A stretch of 64,000 bases of DNA, taken from NCBI RefSeq assembly GCF_000719515.1, contig NZ_JOGR01000016.1, positions 25,330-89,329 on the forward strand, written 5' to 3'. Every line of letters begins with the position of its first letter. Position 1 is the stretch's first letter. The notes under the pieces are model-generated. The model saw only the letters and a list, made by a program, of their open reading frames with translations, was not told where the DNA came from and did no database searches. This DNA comes from Glycomyces sp. NRRL B-16210 (GTDB lineage: Bacteria > Actinomycetota > Actinomycetes > Mycobacteriales > Micromonosporaceae). This document shows positions 53,254 to 61,404 of the stretch, one piece after another. Made by a program: the position numbers and the translations under genes.

Positions 53254-55092
53254 CTAGAAGGCCTCGTCCGGGAGGTCCATCGGGACCAGGTCGGCGGCCT
53301 CGACGACCTTGCGGTCGGCGGTCACCCGCGGCAGGACCTCCTTGGCGAAGAACTTCGCCGAGGCGACCTTCCCGCGGTAGAAGTCGTCGTCCGCCCCTGC
53401 GTCCAGCTTGTTCTGCGCGACCTCGGCCTGGCGCAGCAGCAGCCACCCGACCACCAGGTCGCCGACGGCCAGCAGCAGCCGGCGCGAGTGGAGCCCGACC
53501 TTGTACAGCTCGCGCGGCTCGCCCGACATCGGGCCCATGAGCGCCGGCTGGAGCGCCTCGATGATGCCCTGCACGTCCCCGAGCGCCCGCAGGATCTTCG
53601 CGCGGGTCTCCTCCAGGTCGGCGTGGCCGTCCTGGGTGGTCGCCATGATCTCGGAGGCGACGGCCATGAGCGCCTCGCCGTTGTCCTTGACGATCTTGCG
53701 GAACAGGAAGTCGAGGCTCTGGATCGCGGTGGTGCCCTCGTAGAGCGTGTCGATCTTCGCGTCGCGCACGTACTGCTCCAGCGGGTAGTCCTGGAGGTAG
53801 CCCGAGCCGCCGAAGGTCTGGAGCGACTCGCTGCTCAGCAGCTCGTACGCCCGCTCCGAACCGCAGCCCTTGACCAGCGGCAGCAGCAGGTCGTTGATCC
53901 GCTTGGCGGTCTCGGCGGCCTCCTCGTCGCCGTCGAGCTCGGCCAGGCGCGCCTTGTCCTGCCACGACGCGGTGTAGGAGACCAGCGCCCGCAGGCCCTC
54001 GGCGTAGCTCTTCTGGAGCAGCAGCGAGCGGCGCACGTCCGGGTGCTTGATGATCGGCACGCGCGGCGAGGCCTTATCGGTGGACTTGAGCAGGTCCGGC
54101 CCCTGGATGCGGCTCTTGGCGTAGTCGAGCGCGTTGAGGTAACCGGTGGAGAGGGTCGCGATCGCCTTGGTGCCCACCATCATCCGCGCGTACTCGATGA
54201 TGAGGAACATCTGGCGGATGCCCTCGTGCTTCTCGCCGAGCAGCCAGCCCTTCGCGGGGGCCTTCTCGCCGAAGGTGAGCTCGGCGGTGGCCGAGACCTT
54301 GAGGCCCATCTTGTGCTCGACGTTGGTGACGTTCACGCCGTTGCGCGCGCCGAGCTCGCCCGTGGCCGGGTCGAACTCGTACTTCGGCACGATGAACAGG
54401 CTCAGGCCCTTGGTGCCCGGGCCGCCGGCGCCCTCTTCGCCCACGGGGCGGGCGAGCACGTAGTGGATGATGTTGTCGGTCATGTCCTGGTCGCCGGAGG
54501 TGATGAACCGCTTGACGCCCTCGATGTGCCAGGAGCCGTCGGCCTGCTTGTAGGCCTTGGTGGTGCCCGCGCCCACGTCGGAGCCCGCGTCGGGCTCGGT
54601 GAGGACCATGGTCGCGCCCCAGCCCCTGTCGACGAAGAGCTTCGCCCACTCCTTCTGCTCGTCGGTGCCCTCGAGGTGCGCGGTGTGCGCGAACGAGGAG
54701 CCGGCGGCGTACATCCACAGGGCGGGGTTGGCGCCGAGCACGAGTTCGGCGAGGGACCACCAGAGCATGCGCGGGGCGACGGTGCCGCCGAGGACCTCGG
54801 GGAGGTCCAGCCGCCAGTACTCGGCGTCGATGAAGGCCCGGTAGGACTTCTTGAAGGACTCGGGCAGCGTCACCGAGTTCGTCGCGGGGTCGAACACGGG
54901 CGGGTTGCGGTCGCCCTCGACGAAGCTCGCGGCGAGCTCCTCCTCGGACAGGCGCGCCAGTTCGCTCAGGATCTCGCGGGCGGTGGCCTCGTCCAGGTCC
55001 GGGAAGGACGGGTGGTCGAGGATGGTGTCCGCTCCGAAGACCTCGAAGAGATTGAACTCCAGATCCCGGAGGTTGTGGCGGAAGTGCGTCAT
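53254..55092 (-). CDS. Acyl-CoA dehydrogenase, FadE5-like
   Basis: Catalyses the first step of fatty-acid beta-oxidation with FAD. The 612-residue protein has the long actinobacterial form with a C-terminal extension. Visible marks are LTEPDAGSDVGAG (FAD-binding signature), VKRFITSGDQDMTDN, MGLKVSATAELTF, and QTFGGSGYLQDYPLEQYVRD with IDTLYEGTTAIQSLD, the C-terminal catalytic region. GGAGG precedes the ATG. Two copies of a TTAC-N6-GTAA palindrome lie just upstream, so it is probably controlled by a TetR-type fatty-acid regulator encoded elsewhere. Confidence 0.96.
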   Translation of the reverse strand: MTHFRHNLRDLEFNLFEVFGADTILDHPSFPDLDEATAREILSELARLSEEELAASFVEGDRNPPVFDPATNSVTLPESFKKSYRAFIDAEYWRLDLPEVLGGTVAPRMLWWSLAELVLGANPALWMYAAGSSFAHTAHLEGTDEQKEWAKLFVDRGWGATMVLTEPDAGSDVGAGTTKAYKQADGSWHIEGVKRFITSGDQDMTDNIIHYVLARPVGEEGAGGPGTKGLSLFIVPKYEFDPATGELGARNGVNVTNVEHKMGLKVSATAELTFGEKAPAKGWLLGEKHEGIRQMFLIIEYARMMVGTKAIATLSTGYLNALDYAKSRIQGPDLLKSTDKASPRVPIIKHPDVRRSLLLQKSYAEGLRALVSYTASWQDKARLAELDGDEEAAETAKRINDLLLPLVKGCGSERAYELLSSESLQTFGGSGYLQDYPLEQYVRDAKIDTLYEGTTAIQSLDFLFRKIVKDNGEALMAVASEIMATTQDGHADLEETRAKILRALGDVQGIIEALQPALMGPMSGEPRELYKVGLHSRRLLLAVGDLVVGWLLLRQAEVAQNKLDAGADDDFYRGKVASAKFFAKEVLPRVTADRKVVEAADLVPMDLPDEAF

Positions 55093-55105
55093 TGCGGGTC
55101 CTCCA

Positions 55106-55144
55106 TTACTCGGTGGTAACCACCATCATATTACCCGCGAGTAA
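55106..55144 (-). promoter_or_regulatory. Two TTAC-N6-GTAA operators before the acyl-CoA dehydrogenase gene
   Basis: TTACTCGGTGGTAA (55106-55119) and TTACCCGCGAGTAA (55131-55144) are two 14-bp palindromes, 25 bp apart centre to centre, starting 14 nt upstream of the start codon. The form is that of TetR-family fatty-acid-degradation operators in actinobacteria. Confidence 0.72.
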
Positions 55145-55630
55145 GTACCTCAAGCATCCCGCGCCGACCAGCGTGAAGCTTGCCAGATTTCCGGCCGCAG
55201 GGAGCCGTGCGGGCGGCGCGACACGCCCGGATCGTTCCTTCGATCGGGTGAGCGGCGGGGAAAACCCGGAAACGCCGTAACCGGCGCAACCGTGCCTCGT
55301 TGAACCGAACGACAGGCCGCCTGTGCGACGCACCCGCGCAGGCGCGTCCGTCTCGGCGAAACCATGCGCGCCGAGCACCTTCCAGGTCCAGGAGCCGCCC
55401 CCATGATCCGAACCGTCGCCGGCCGCTTGGCCGCCCGCGCCCGTCCCAACTACATCGGCCGCCACCGCCGCGCCCGGCCGGTCCTGCACCGCGTCTTCCG
55501 GCTGCCCGCCGCGACCGGTCCGGCCGCCGTCGCCGTCCCCGCCCAGTCCGCCGCGGGGCGATAGGGGACCCGGTGGCCGCCCGGTCGGCCCCGGGGCGCT
55601 GACGTTGTCCCGCTCGGCTCTAGGCCCTGC
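55145..55630. other. Spacer between acyl-CoA dehydrogenase and SpoIIE-type phosphatase genes
   Basis: Apart from a possible small frame at 55403-55564, no gene, repeat or strong hairpin is seen. Confidence 0.45.
55403..55564 (+). CDS. Possible 53-residue basic peptide
   Basis: An ATG-started frame with AGGAG at 9-nt spacing, rich in Arg, Ala and Pro (MIRTVAGRLAARARPNYIG at the start). Arg/Ala/Pro-rich frames arise by chance in DNA this GC-rich, so the ribosome binding site is the only support. Confidence 0.25.
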   Translation: MIRTVAGRLAARARPNYIGRHRRARPVLHRVFRLPAATGPAAVAVPAQSAAGR

Positions 55631-56734
55631 TCAGCCGGCCTCGGGCCGGTAGTCCAGGAGCAGCAGCGCGATGTCGTCGGCCAGCGGGCCGCCGACCCAG
55701 CGCCGCAGCGCCGACTCCAGCGAGGCCAGCCCGTCGCCCACGTCCCCGTGGCCGATGAGGCTCCAGGCGCGCTCGCGGATCGGGAAGAACTCGCCGTCCT
55801 TGCGCGCCTCGGCCAGGCCGTCGGTGTACAGGAAGATCCGGTCGCCCGGCTGGAGCCGCAGCGTCAGCTCCCGCACCGAGGGGTTCAGCCCCAGCGGCGG
55901 CGCCATCGACTCGGGCTCCAGGTACGTCGCCACGCCGTCGCGCACCAGCATCGGCGGCGGATGCCCGCAGTTCATGATCTCCAGGGTCCCGCCGCGCTCC
56001 TGCATGAGGACGGCGGTCACGAAGTCCTCGTCGCCGGCGTTGCGGGCCACCGCGTGGTCGAGGTCGGTGATCATGCACCGCTGGTCGGCCCGCTCGAACG
56101 CCACGTGCCGGTAGGAGCCCAGCACCGTGGAGGACAGTCGCACCGCGTCCAGGCCCTTGCCGCGCACGTCGCCGATGATGATCCGCACCCCGAACTCGGT
56201 GCCGAGGGCCTCGTACAGGTCGCCGCCGATCTCCGCGCCCGACCGCGCCGAGACGTACCGCGCGGCGATGTCGAACGGGCCCAGCCGGTGGTCGATCGGC
56301 CGCAGGATCGCCTGCTGCACCACCGAGGCGAGCTGCGTGAGCTTGCGCAGCCGGTCGTCGTCGCGCTCGCGCACGATCGCCACGGCCGCGGCGATCATCA
56401 CCGCGACGGCCACGACCAGGAAGTCCACCCCGTAGGAGGCCATCGCCGTCACCGCGAAGCCCTGGAGGACCCACAGGTACCCGAAGGCGATCGCCATGCT
56501 CGCGACCCCGACCCCGGCCACCCAGCGCCACGGCAGGAACGCCGAGGCCGCCAGGGGAGGCAGCGCCAGCCAGGAGACGGCGTGCGAATCGCCCTGCGCG
56601 CTCAGGCGCAGCCCGACCAGGACCACCACGACGGCGAAGGCGGCGGTGAACGCCGATCGCACCGATGGCGCCGACCAGCCGTTCCAGCGGTCAGCGCGGG
56701 CCACGTTGGGCCTTCGTCGCAACATCGTGCGCAT
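55631..56734 (-). CDS. Membrane-bound SpoIIE/PP2C-type serine phosphatase
   Basis: A 367-residue protein. Residues about 25-125 hold four to five membrane helices; a short coiled linker (EPDDDRLRKLTQLAS-like, ending VQQAILRP) leads into the phosphatase domain at about 145-365. Metal and catalytic motifs are GGDLYEAL, GDVRGKGLDA, NCGHPPPML, YTDGLAEARKD and DDIALLLL. Such enzymes dephosphorylate anti-sigma antagonists in sigma-factor switches. The partner is not in the window. GGAGG lies 11 nt before the ATG, rather far. Confidence 0.93.
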   Translation of the reverse strand: MRTMLRRRPNVARADRWNGWSAPSVRSAFTAAFAVVVVLVGLRLSAQGDSHAVSWLALPPLAASAFLPWRWVAGVGVASMAIAFGYLWVLQGFAVTAMASYGVDFLVVAVAVMIAAAVAIVRERDDDRLRKLTQLASVVQQAILRPIDHRLGPFDIAARYVSARSGAEIGGDLYEALGTEFGVRIIIGDVRGKGLDAVRLSSTVLGSYRHVAFERADQRCMITDLDHAVARNAGDEDFVTAVLMQERGGTLEIMNCGHPPPMLVRDGVATYLEPESMAPPLGLNPSVRELTLRLQPGDRIFLYTDGLAEARKDGEFFPIRERAWSLIGHGDVGDGLASLESALRRWVGGPLADDIALLLLDYRPEAG

Positions 56735-57204
56735 GTGAGCGAATGCCTCCTTCCTACCGGATCGCAGCGGGGTCCCCCGCGCGTTCGCCGAAGGTCCGAT
56801 GCGGGGGTACCCGTTTCGGACGCGGGACGCCTCGTGCGCGCCGGCCGGAACCGGAGGGGATCGCCGCGCCCGAGGGGACCTGGCCGAAGCGGCGCGGGGA
56901 TCTGCGCCGGGCCTCGACCGTCGTCGACGGGGTGTGCGGGTCGCCTGACCCGATTCGACCATCGCCGATGTGAAGATCGTAATGGTCGCCGGGGCCTGAC
57001 CGGGCGTGGAGGACACCGCCGTACGGGTGTCGGCGAAGTCTGTTCGTTCGGTCGGATCCGAGCGCCGAAAGTGCCGCCCCGACCTCGTCTGTTCGGACGG
57101 TGCCGGGCCGTGCCGCGGGTGCCGGGACCGGGCTCGATCGCCGCGCCCGCGGGCGTGACGAAAGGCGCTGGCGGGCCCGGTTCGGCTGTGCGAATCTTGG
57201 ACGC
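56735..57204. other. Divergent promoter region
   Basis: Lies between the phosphatase and GNAT genes, which point apart. I see no gene. It should contain both promoters; AATCTT near 57193 is the likely box for the GNAT gene. Confidence 0.45.
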
Positions 57205-57687
57205 GTGCAGTTCACGCTCTCGCAGGTTCCGTTCGACGGCCCTGTGGCGCAGACCCTCTGCGCCGAGATCCAGCAGGAGTACGTCCGCCGCTACGGCGCG
57301 GGCGACGAGACCGCGCTCGGCCGCGGCGACTTCGACCCGCCCGGCGGCGACTTCATCGTGGCCTTCGACGAGGCCGGCGAGCCGGTCGGCTGCGGCGGCT
57401 GGCGCTCCCACGAGGAGCACGACGCCGAGATGAAGCGCGTCTACGTCCGCGAGCACGCCCGCCGGCAGGGCCTGGCCCGCCGGCTAGTGGCGGCCGTGGA
57501 GGCCTCGGCGGCAGCGGCCGGACGCGCGCGCCTGATCCTGGAGACCGGCCCCCGCCAGCCCGAGGCGATCGCGATGTACGAGGCCATCGGCTACGTCCCG
57601 GTGACGCCTTTCGGGCATTACGCGGCCGAGGACGGCTCGCTCCACCTCGGCAAGGTCCTGCGCGCCGACCGGGTCGCGAGCGACTGA
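57205..57687 (+). CDS. GNAT-family N-acetyltransferase
   Basis: A 160-residue acetyltransferase. The acetyl-CoA site is visible as MKRVYVREHARRQGLARRLV (motif A, with Q/RxxGxA) and the following helix; later IAMYEAIGYVPVTPFGHY is motif B. Substrate unknown; such small GNATs acetylate amino groups of small molecules or proteins. GTG start; AATCTT lies 6 nt before it, so it may be leaderless. No Shine-Dalgarno is seen. Confidence 0.92.
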   Translation: MQFTLSQVPFDGPVAQTLCAEIQQEYVRRYGAGDETALGRGDFDPPGGDFIVAFDEAGEPVGCGGWRSHEEHDAEMKRVYVREHARRQGLARRLVAAVEASAAAAGRARLILETGPRQPEAIAMYEAIGYVPVTPFGHYAAEDGSLHLGKVLRADRVASD

Positions 57688-57735
57688 CAACCAGCCGCCC
57701 CGACAGGCCCGGCGGCGGACCGCCCGGGGCCCTTG

Positions 57736-57741
57736 TATACT
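57736..57741 (+). promoter_or_regulatory. Minus-10 box of the tRNA-Gly gene
   Basis: TATACT, matching the consensus at five of six positions, starts 33 nt before the tRNA 5' end. Confidence 0.7.
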
Positions 57742-57768
57742 CGGTGCGGCTCCGCTCAGGCGGAGTTC

Positions 57769-57839
57769 GCGGGTGTAGTTCACTGGTAGAATGCGACCTT
57801 CCCAAGGTTGAGAAGCGGGTTCGATTCCCGTCACCCGCT
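57769..57839 (+). tRNA. tRNA-Gly (anticodon CCC)
   Basis: The 71-nt gene folds into a cloverleaf: acceptor GCGGGTG/CACCCGC, anticodon stem CGACC/GGTTG with loop TTCCCAA (anticodon CCC at 57801-57803), and a T arm with GGGTTCGATTCCC. CCA is not encoded. It reads GGG codons. Confidence 0.96.
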
Positions 57840-58033
57840 CCGCGTCTTTCACGGCCGTCCCGGTTCCGGGGCGGCCGTTTCCGCGTCCCCTCCGGCCGCT
57901 CCCCGCGCGCTCCGCGCAGCCGCCCCCGACGCCCCGTGCGCGAACAGTCGCGTTTCGCGCGCAAATGATCATGACCCCTACCTGCGTTTACGCCTACGTC
58001 ACACTTGTGCTGGGTCCGTAGATAGAGACCCTC

Positions 58034-58062
58034 TTCACTTTCCCGAACGCCACAGGTACTAT
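58034..58062 (+). promoter_or_regulatory. Promoter of the sugar ABC importer operon
   Basis: TTCACT (58034-58039), 17-bp spacer, TACTAT (58057-58062). Transcription would begin near 58069, just before the operator pair. Confidence 0.6.
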
Positions 58063-58070
58063 GACCGCAT

Positions 58071-58104
58071 CGAAAGTTTCCGATACTTGCTCCGAAAGTT
58101 TCGG
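58071..58104 (+). promoter_or_regulatory. Two CGAAAGTTTC operators
   Basis: CGAAAGTTTC (58071-58080) and CCGAAAGTTTCGG (58092-58104), centred 22 bp apart, i.e. two DNA turns. The second is a perfect 13-mer palindrome about one base. The form matches the CGAA-N3-TTCG boxes found before xylan and xylobiose genes in streptomycetes. Located just downstream of the start of transcription, fitting repression. Confidence 0.72.
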
Positions 58105-58203
58105 GGGCGTTCCCTGCCCGGCGTACCACTCGATCTACCTCGCCGGGAACCGCCCACGACCCATGTCGGACTACCCTCGCATCCCTCGAAAGGAAGAACT
58201 CCG

Positions 58204-59481
58204 ATGCGCAAACCCCTTAAACAAGCCCGAGCGCTCGTGGCCGCAAGCGCGGCCGGCGCGCTCGTGCTCACTGCCGCCGCCTGCGGCGACAGCGGTGAGA
58301 GCGACGCCGACATCACCTGGTGGCACATCCAGAACCAGGACCCGCTCATGGCCACCTGGCAGGAGTTCGCCGACGACTTCGCCGAGGCGAACGACGTCAC
58401 CTTCGACGTCCAGCCCATCGAGAACGAGGCGTTCAAGAGCCGCATGGGCACCGCCGCGCAATCCGGCGACGTCCCCACCATCTTCCACACCTGGGGCGGC
58501 GGCGTCCTCTCCGAACAGGTCGACGCCGGACTCGTCCGCGACATCTCCGACCTCGACTGCCTCGACCAGATCGACCCGATCGCCCTGGCGCCCTACACGA
58601 TCGACGACAAGCTCTACGGCATGCCGTTCGACACCGGCGTCGTCGGCTTCTGGTACAACATCGACCTGTTCGCCGACGCCGGCATCGACGCGCCCCCGGA
58701 GACCTGGGACGAGTTCCTGACCGACATCCAGGCCCTCAAGGACGCCGGGATCGCCCCGATCGCCCTCGCCGGCGCCGACCAGTGGCCCGGCCACTACTAC
58801 TGGACCTACCTGGTCATGCGCATCGTCGGCCTCGAAGGCCTCGAAGCGGCCGCCGAAGCCGGCGACTTCTCCGGCGAAGGCTTCGTCCAGGCCGGCGAAC
58901 TCCTCGCCGACCTCGCCGCGCTCGAGCCCTTCCAGCCCGGCTTCGAATCCGCCGGATACGGCGAGGCCGACGGCCAGGCCGCCAACATGGGCGAAGGCGT
59001 CACCGCCATGGAGCTGATGGGCCAGTGGGCCCCCCAGGTCCAGCGCGACGCCTCCGGCACCGACGGCCCCGAGAACCTCGGCTTCTTCCCCTTCCCGGCC
59101 GTCGAAGGCGGCGCCGGACTGGGCACCGAATGGCTCGGCGGCGGCAACGGCTACGCCGTCTCCGCTGACGCGCCCGACGAGGCGCTCGACTTCCTCTGCT
59201 ACATCATGGAGCCCGACAACTACGCCCGCGCCATCGTCGACGGCAACTTCACCCCCGTCGCCGCCGACGTCGCCGCGGTCGCACCCGACCTGGGCCCCGA
59301 CACCCAGACCGTGATCGACGCGCTGGCCACCGCCACCGGCACCCAGCTGTACCTCGACCAGGCCTACCCGCCGGCCATCGGCGGCGTCATCAACGAGGCC
59401 ACCGAGGGACTCATCCTTGGCCAGATCACCGCCGAGGACTTCGTCGCCAGGGTCAACGACGCATGGGCGGCCGAGGCGTGA
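58204..59481 (+). CDS. Carbohydrate ABC transporter substrate-binding lipoprotein
   Basis: A 425-residue solute-binding protein (family 1). Lipobox LTAAAC with Cys27; mature part begins GDSGES. The two-lobe fold is seen in ITWWHIQNQDPL, YGMPFDTGVVGFWYN and the C-terminal MEPDNYARAIVDGNF stretch. It captures an oligosaccharide outside the membrane and hands it to the two permeases that follow. The operators ahead point to xylo-oligosaccharides or a related sugar; this is inferred. GGAAGAA precedes the ATG. Confidence 0.95.
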   Translation: MRKPLKQARALVAASAAGALVLTAAACGDSGESDADITWWHIQNQDPLMATWQEFADDFAEANDVTFDVQPIENEAFKSRMGTAAQSGDVPTIFHTWGGGVLSEQVDAGLVRDISDLDCLDQIDPIALAPYTIDDKLYGMPFDTGVVGFWYNIDLFADAGIDAPPETWDEFLTDIQALKDAGIAPIALAGADQWPGHYYWTYLVMRIVGLEGLEAAAEAGDFSGEGFVQAGELLADLAALEPFQPGFESAGYGEADGQAANMGEGVTAMELMGQWAPQVQRDASGTDGPENLGFFPFPAVEGGAGLGTEWLGGGNGYAVSADAPDEALDFLCYIMEPDNYARAIVDGNFTPVAADVAAVAPDLGPDTQTVIDALATATGTQLYLDQAYPPAIGGVINEATEGLILGQITAEDFVARVNDAWAAEA

Positions 59482-60464
59482 CACTGAAGGCCTCGCCGCC
59501 GGCCTCCCCGGCCGTGGGGCGCCCGGACGCCGACGCGGGCATGCGCCCGCGCCGGCGGCCCGGGCGCCCCGGCGCCGGGACGCTCGCGACGTTCATCGTG
59601 CCGGGCCTGGTCCTGTTCCTGCTGTTCGTCCTGCTCCCGGTGCTCTTCGCCGGGTACGTGGCGTTCTTCCGCTGGAACGGCCTCGGCGGCGTCCCCACCG
59701 ACTTCATCGGGTTCGACAACTTCCGGACCCTGATCGGCGACGAGGTCTTCCTCGGCGACCTGTGGCGCATCGGCATCATCGTGGTCCTCTCGATCGTGGT
59801 CCAACTCCCGATCGCCTTCGGACTCGCGATGCTCCTGCATCAGCGCTTCCCCGGCCGCACCGCGTTCCGGCTGCTGTTCTTCATGCCGTACATCCTCACC
59901 GAGGCGGTCACCGCCGTCCTGTTCGGCCTGATCTTCTCGCCCCGGCGCGGCTTCGCCGACTCACTGCTCGCGGGCCTCGGCATCGACGCGCAGATCGGCT
60001 GGCTCTCCGACCGCAGCATCGTCCTGTTCGTCGTCTTCGGAATCCTGACCTGGAAGTTCTTCGGCTTCCACATGGTCCTGTTCCTCGCCGGACGACAGAA
60101 CATCCCCGACGAGCTCTACGAGGCCGCCGCGATCGACGGCGCGACCGGCGCCCAGGCGTTCCGCAGGATCACCCTGCCGCTCATGGGCCCGACCGTCCGC
60201 ATCATCGTGTTCCTGTCGGTCATCGGCACCGTGCAGCTGTTCGACCTGGTGTACGTGCTCACCGGCGGCGGGCCGTTCCACGCCTCCGAGACCCTCGCGA
60301 TCACCATGTTCGAACAGGGCTTCCAGCGCAACCAGATCGGCTACGCCTCGGCGCTCTCGATCGCGATGTTCATCGTGAGCCTCGTGTTCGCGCTCATCTA
60401 CCAGCGCTACGTCCTCAGCCGCGACCTCCAAGGGTCGATCACGACCGCAGGAGGGGTCCGCTAA
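59478..60464 (+). CDS. Carbohydrate ABC transporter permease, MalF type
   Basis: A 328-residue permease with six helices. The EAA loop reads YEAAAIDGATGAQAFRRITLP, including the DGA core that contacts the ATPase. The GTG start overlaps the stop of the binding-protein gene (GTGA); an ATG 15 nt earlier, inside that gene, is also possible. Partner ATPase is not encoded in the window, so the operon probably uses a shared MsiK-type ATPase. Confidence 0.95.
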   Translation: MTLKASPPASPAVGRPDADAGMRPRRRPGRPGAGTLATFIVPGLVLFLLFVLLPVLFAGYVAFFRWNGLGGVPTDFIGFDNFRTLIGDEVFLGDLWRIGIIVVLSIVVQLPIAFGLAMLLHQRFPGRTAFRLLFFMPYILTEAVTAVLFGLIFSPRRGFADSLLAGLGIDAQIGWLSDRSIVLFVVFGILTWKFFGFHMVLFLAGRQNIPDELYEAAAIDGATGAQAFRRITLPLMGPTVRIIVFLSVIGTVQLFDLVYVLTGGGPFHASETLAITMFEQGFQRNQIGYASALSIAMFIVSLVFALIYQRYVLSRDLQGSITTAGGVR

Positions 60465-61306
60465 TGAGCGTCGCAACCCGCCGGGCCCGCATCCTCCGCG
60501 GCACCGGCTACTACACCGCCGCGTTCGTCACCCTCGTGTTCGTCGCGACGCCCATCCTGTTCGCGCTCCTGGGCGGCTTCAAGGACAACCAGCAGCTCCG
60601 CGAGAACGCGCTCGGCCTGCCGAGCCCCTGGAACGTCAGCAACTACACCCAGGTCCTCGCCTCGGACACGTTCTGGCGACAGGTCTTCAGCTCGGTCTTC
60701 ATCGCCTTCGTGACCACGTTCATCGTCGTCGCGTGCTCGGCGATGGTCGCGTTCGTGTTCGCCCGCTTCGCCTTCCGAGGCCGCGAGCTCCTGTTCACGC
60801 TGTTCGCGGCCGGCATGATGTTCCCGTTCGCCGTGGCCGTGCTCCCGCTGTTCATCATCCTGCGCAGCTTCGAACTGCTGAACAGCCCGCTGGGCGTGAT
60901 CCTGCCGCAGGCCGCGTTCGGCCTGCCGCTGACGATCATCATCCTGCGCACGTTCTTCCGCTCCATCCCCGGTGAGGTGGAGGAGGCCGCGACCATCGAC
61001 GGCGCGGGGCCGTGGCTCTTCTTCACCCGAATCCTGCTGCCGATGTCCCGACCGGTGCTCGCCACCGTCTCGGTGCTCGCGCTCGTCGGCTCCTGGAACT
61101 CCTTCCTGCTCCCGCTGGTGGTGCTCCAGAAGCCGACCTGGTGGACGCTCCCGCTCGGCGTCACCCAGTTCAGCGGCCAGTACGCCTCCGACACCGCGAG
61201 GGTCCTCGCCTTCGTCATGCTCGCGATGCTCCCGGCGCTGATCTTCTACGCCTTCGCCGAGAGGCACCTCATCAGCGGACTGACCTCGGGCGGCACCAAG
61301 GGGTGA
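60464..61306 (+). CDS. Carbohydrate ABC transporter permease, MalG type
   Basis: A 280-residue permease with six helices; the EAA loop reads VEEAATIDGAGPWLFFTRILLP. The ATG overlaps the stop of the previous gene (TAATG) and AGGAGGGG lies ahead. Last gene of the three-gene importer operon. Confidence 0.95.
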   Translation: MSVATRRARILRGTGYYTAAFVTLVFVATPILFALLGGFKDNQQLRENALGLPSPWNVSNYTQVLASDTFWRQVFSSVFIAFVTTFIVVACSAMVAFVFARFAFRGRELLFTLFAAGMMFPFAVAVLPLFIILRSFELLNSPLGVILPQAAFGLPLTIIILRTFFRSIPGEVEEAATIDGAGPWLFFTRILLPMSRPVLATVSVLALVGSWNSFLLPLVVLQKPTWWTLPLGVTQFSGQYASDTARVLAFVMLAMLPALIFYAFAERHLISGLTSGGTKG

Positions 61307-61319
61307 GTCGTCCGGACGA

Positions 61320-61355
61320 GACGGGCCCGGGGTGATGGGACTCCCCGGGCCCGTC
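61320..61355 (+). terminator. Hairpin terminator of the importer operon
   Basis: A 13-bp perfect stem (61320-61332 with 61343-61355), 10-nt loop, 13 nt after the last stop codon, followed by a few T residues. Confidence 0.85.
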
Positions 61356-61404
61356 GCTTTGCCCCCACGGGAACCGCCCGCGTGTTCCCGGCGTCACAGG
61401 AGGC

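Larger units (their letters stand above)
57842..58203. other. Intergenic region with the sugar-importer promoter
   Basis: Holds no gene beyond the tRNA tail. From 58034 on it contains the promoter and two palindromic operators of the ABC importer operon. Confidence 0.6.

Noticed and set aside
56735..57016. In-frame N-terminal extension of the SpoIIE-type phosphatase
   Set aside because: The added sequence is Arg/Pro/Ala-rich with no domain, and a GGAGG with ATG lies just before the membrane helices.
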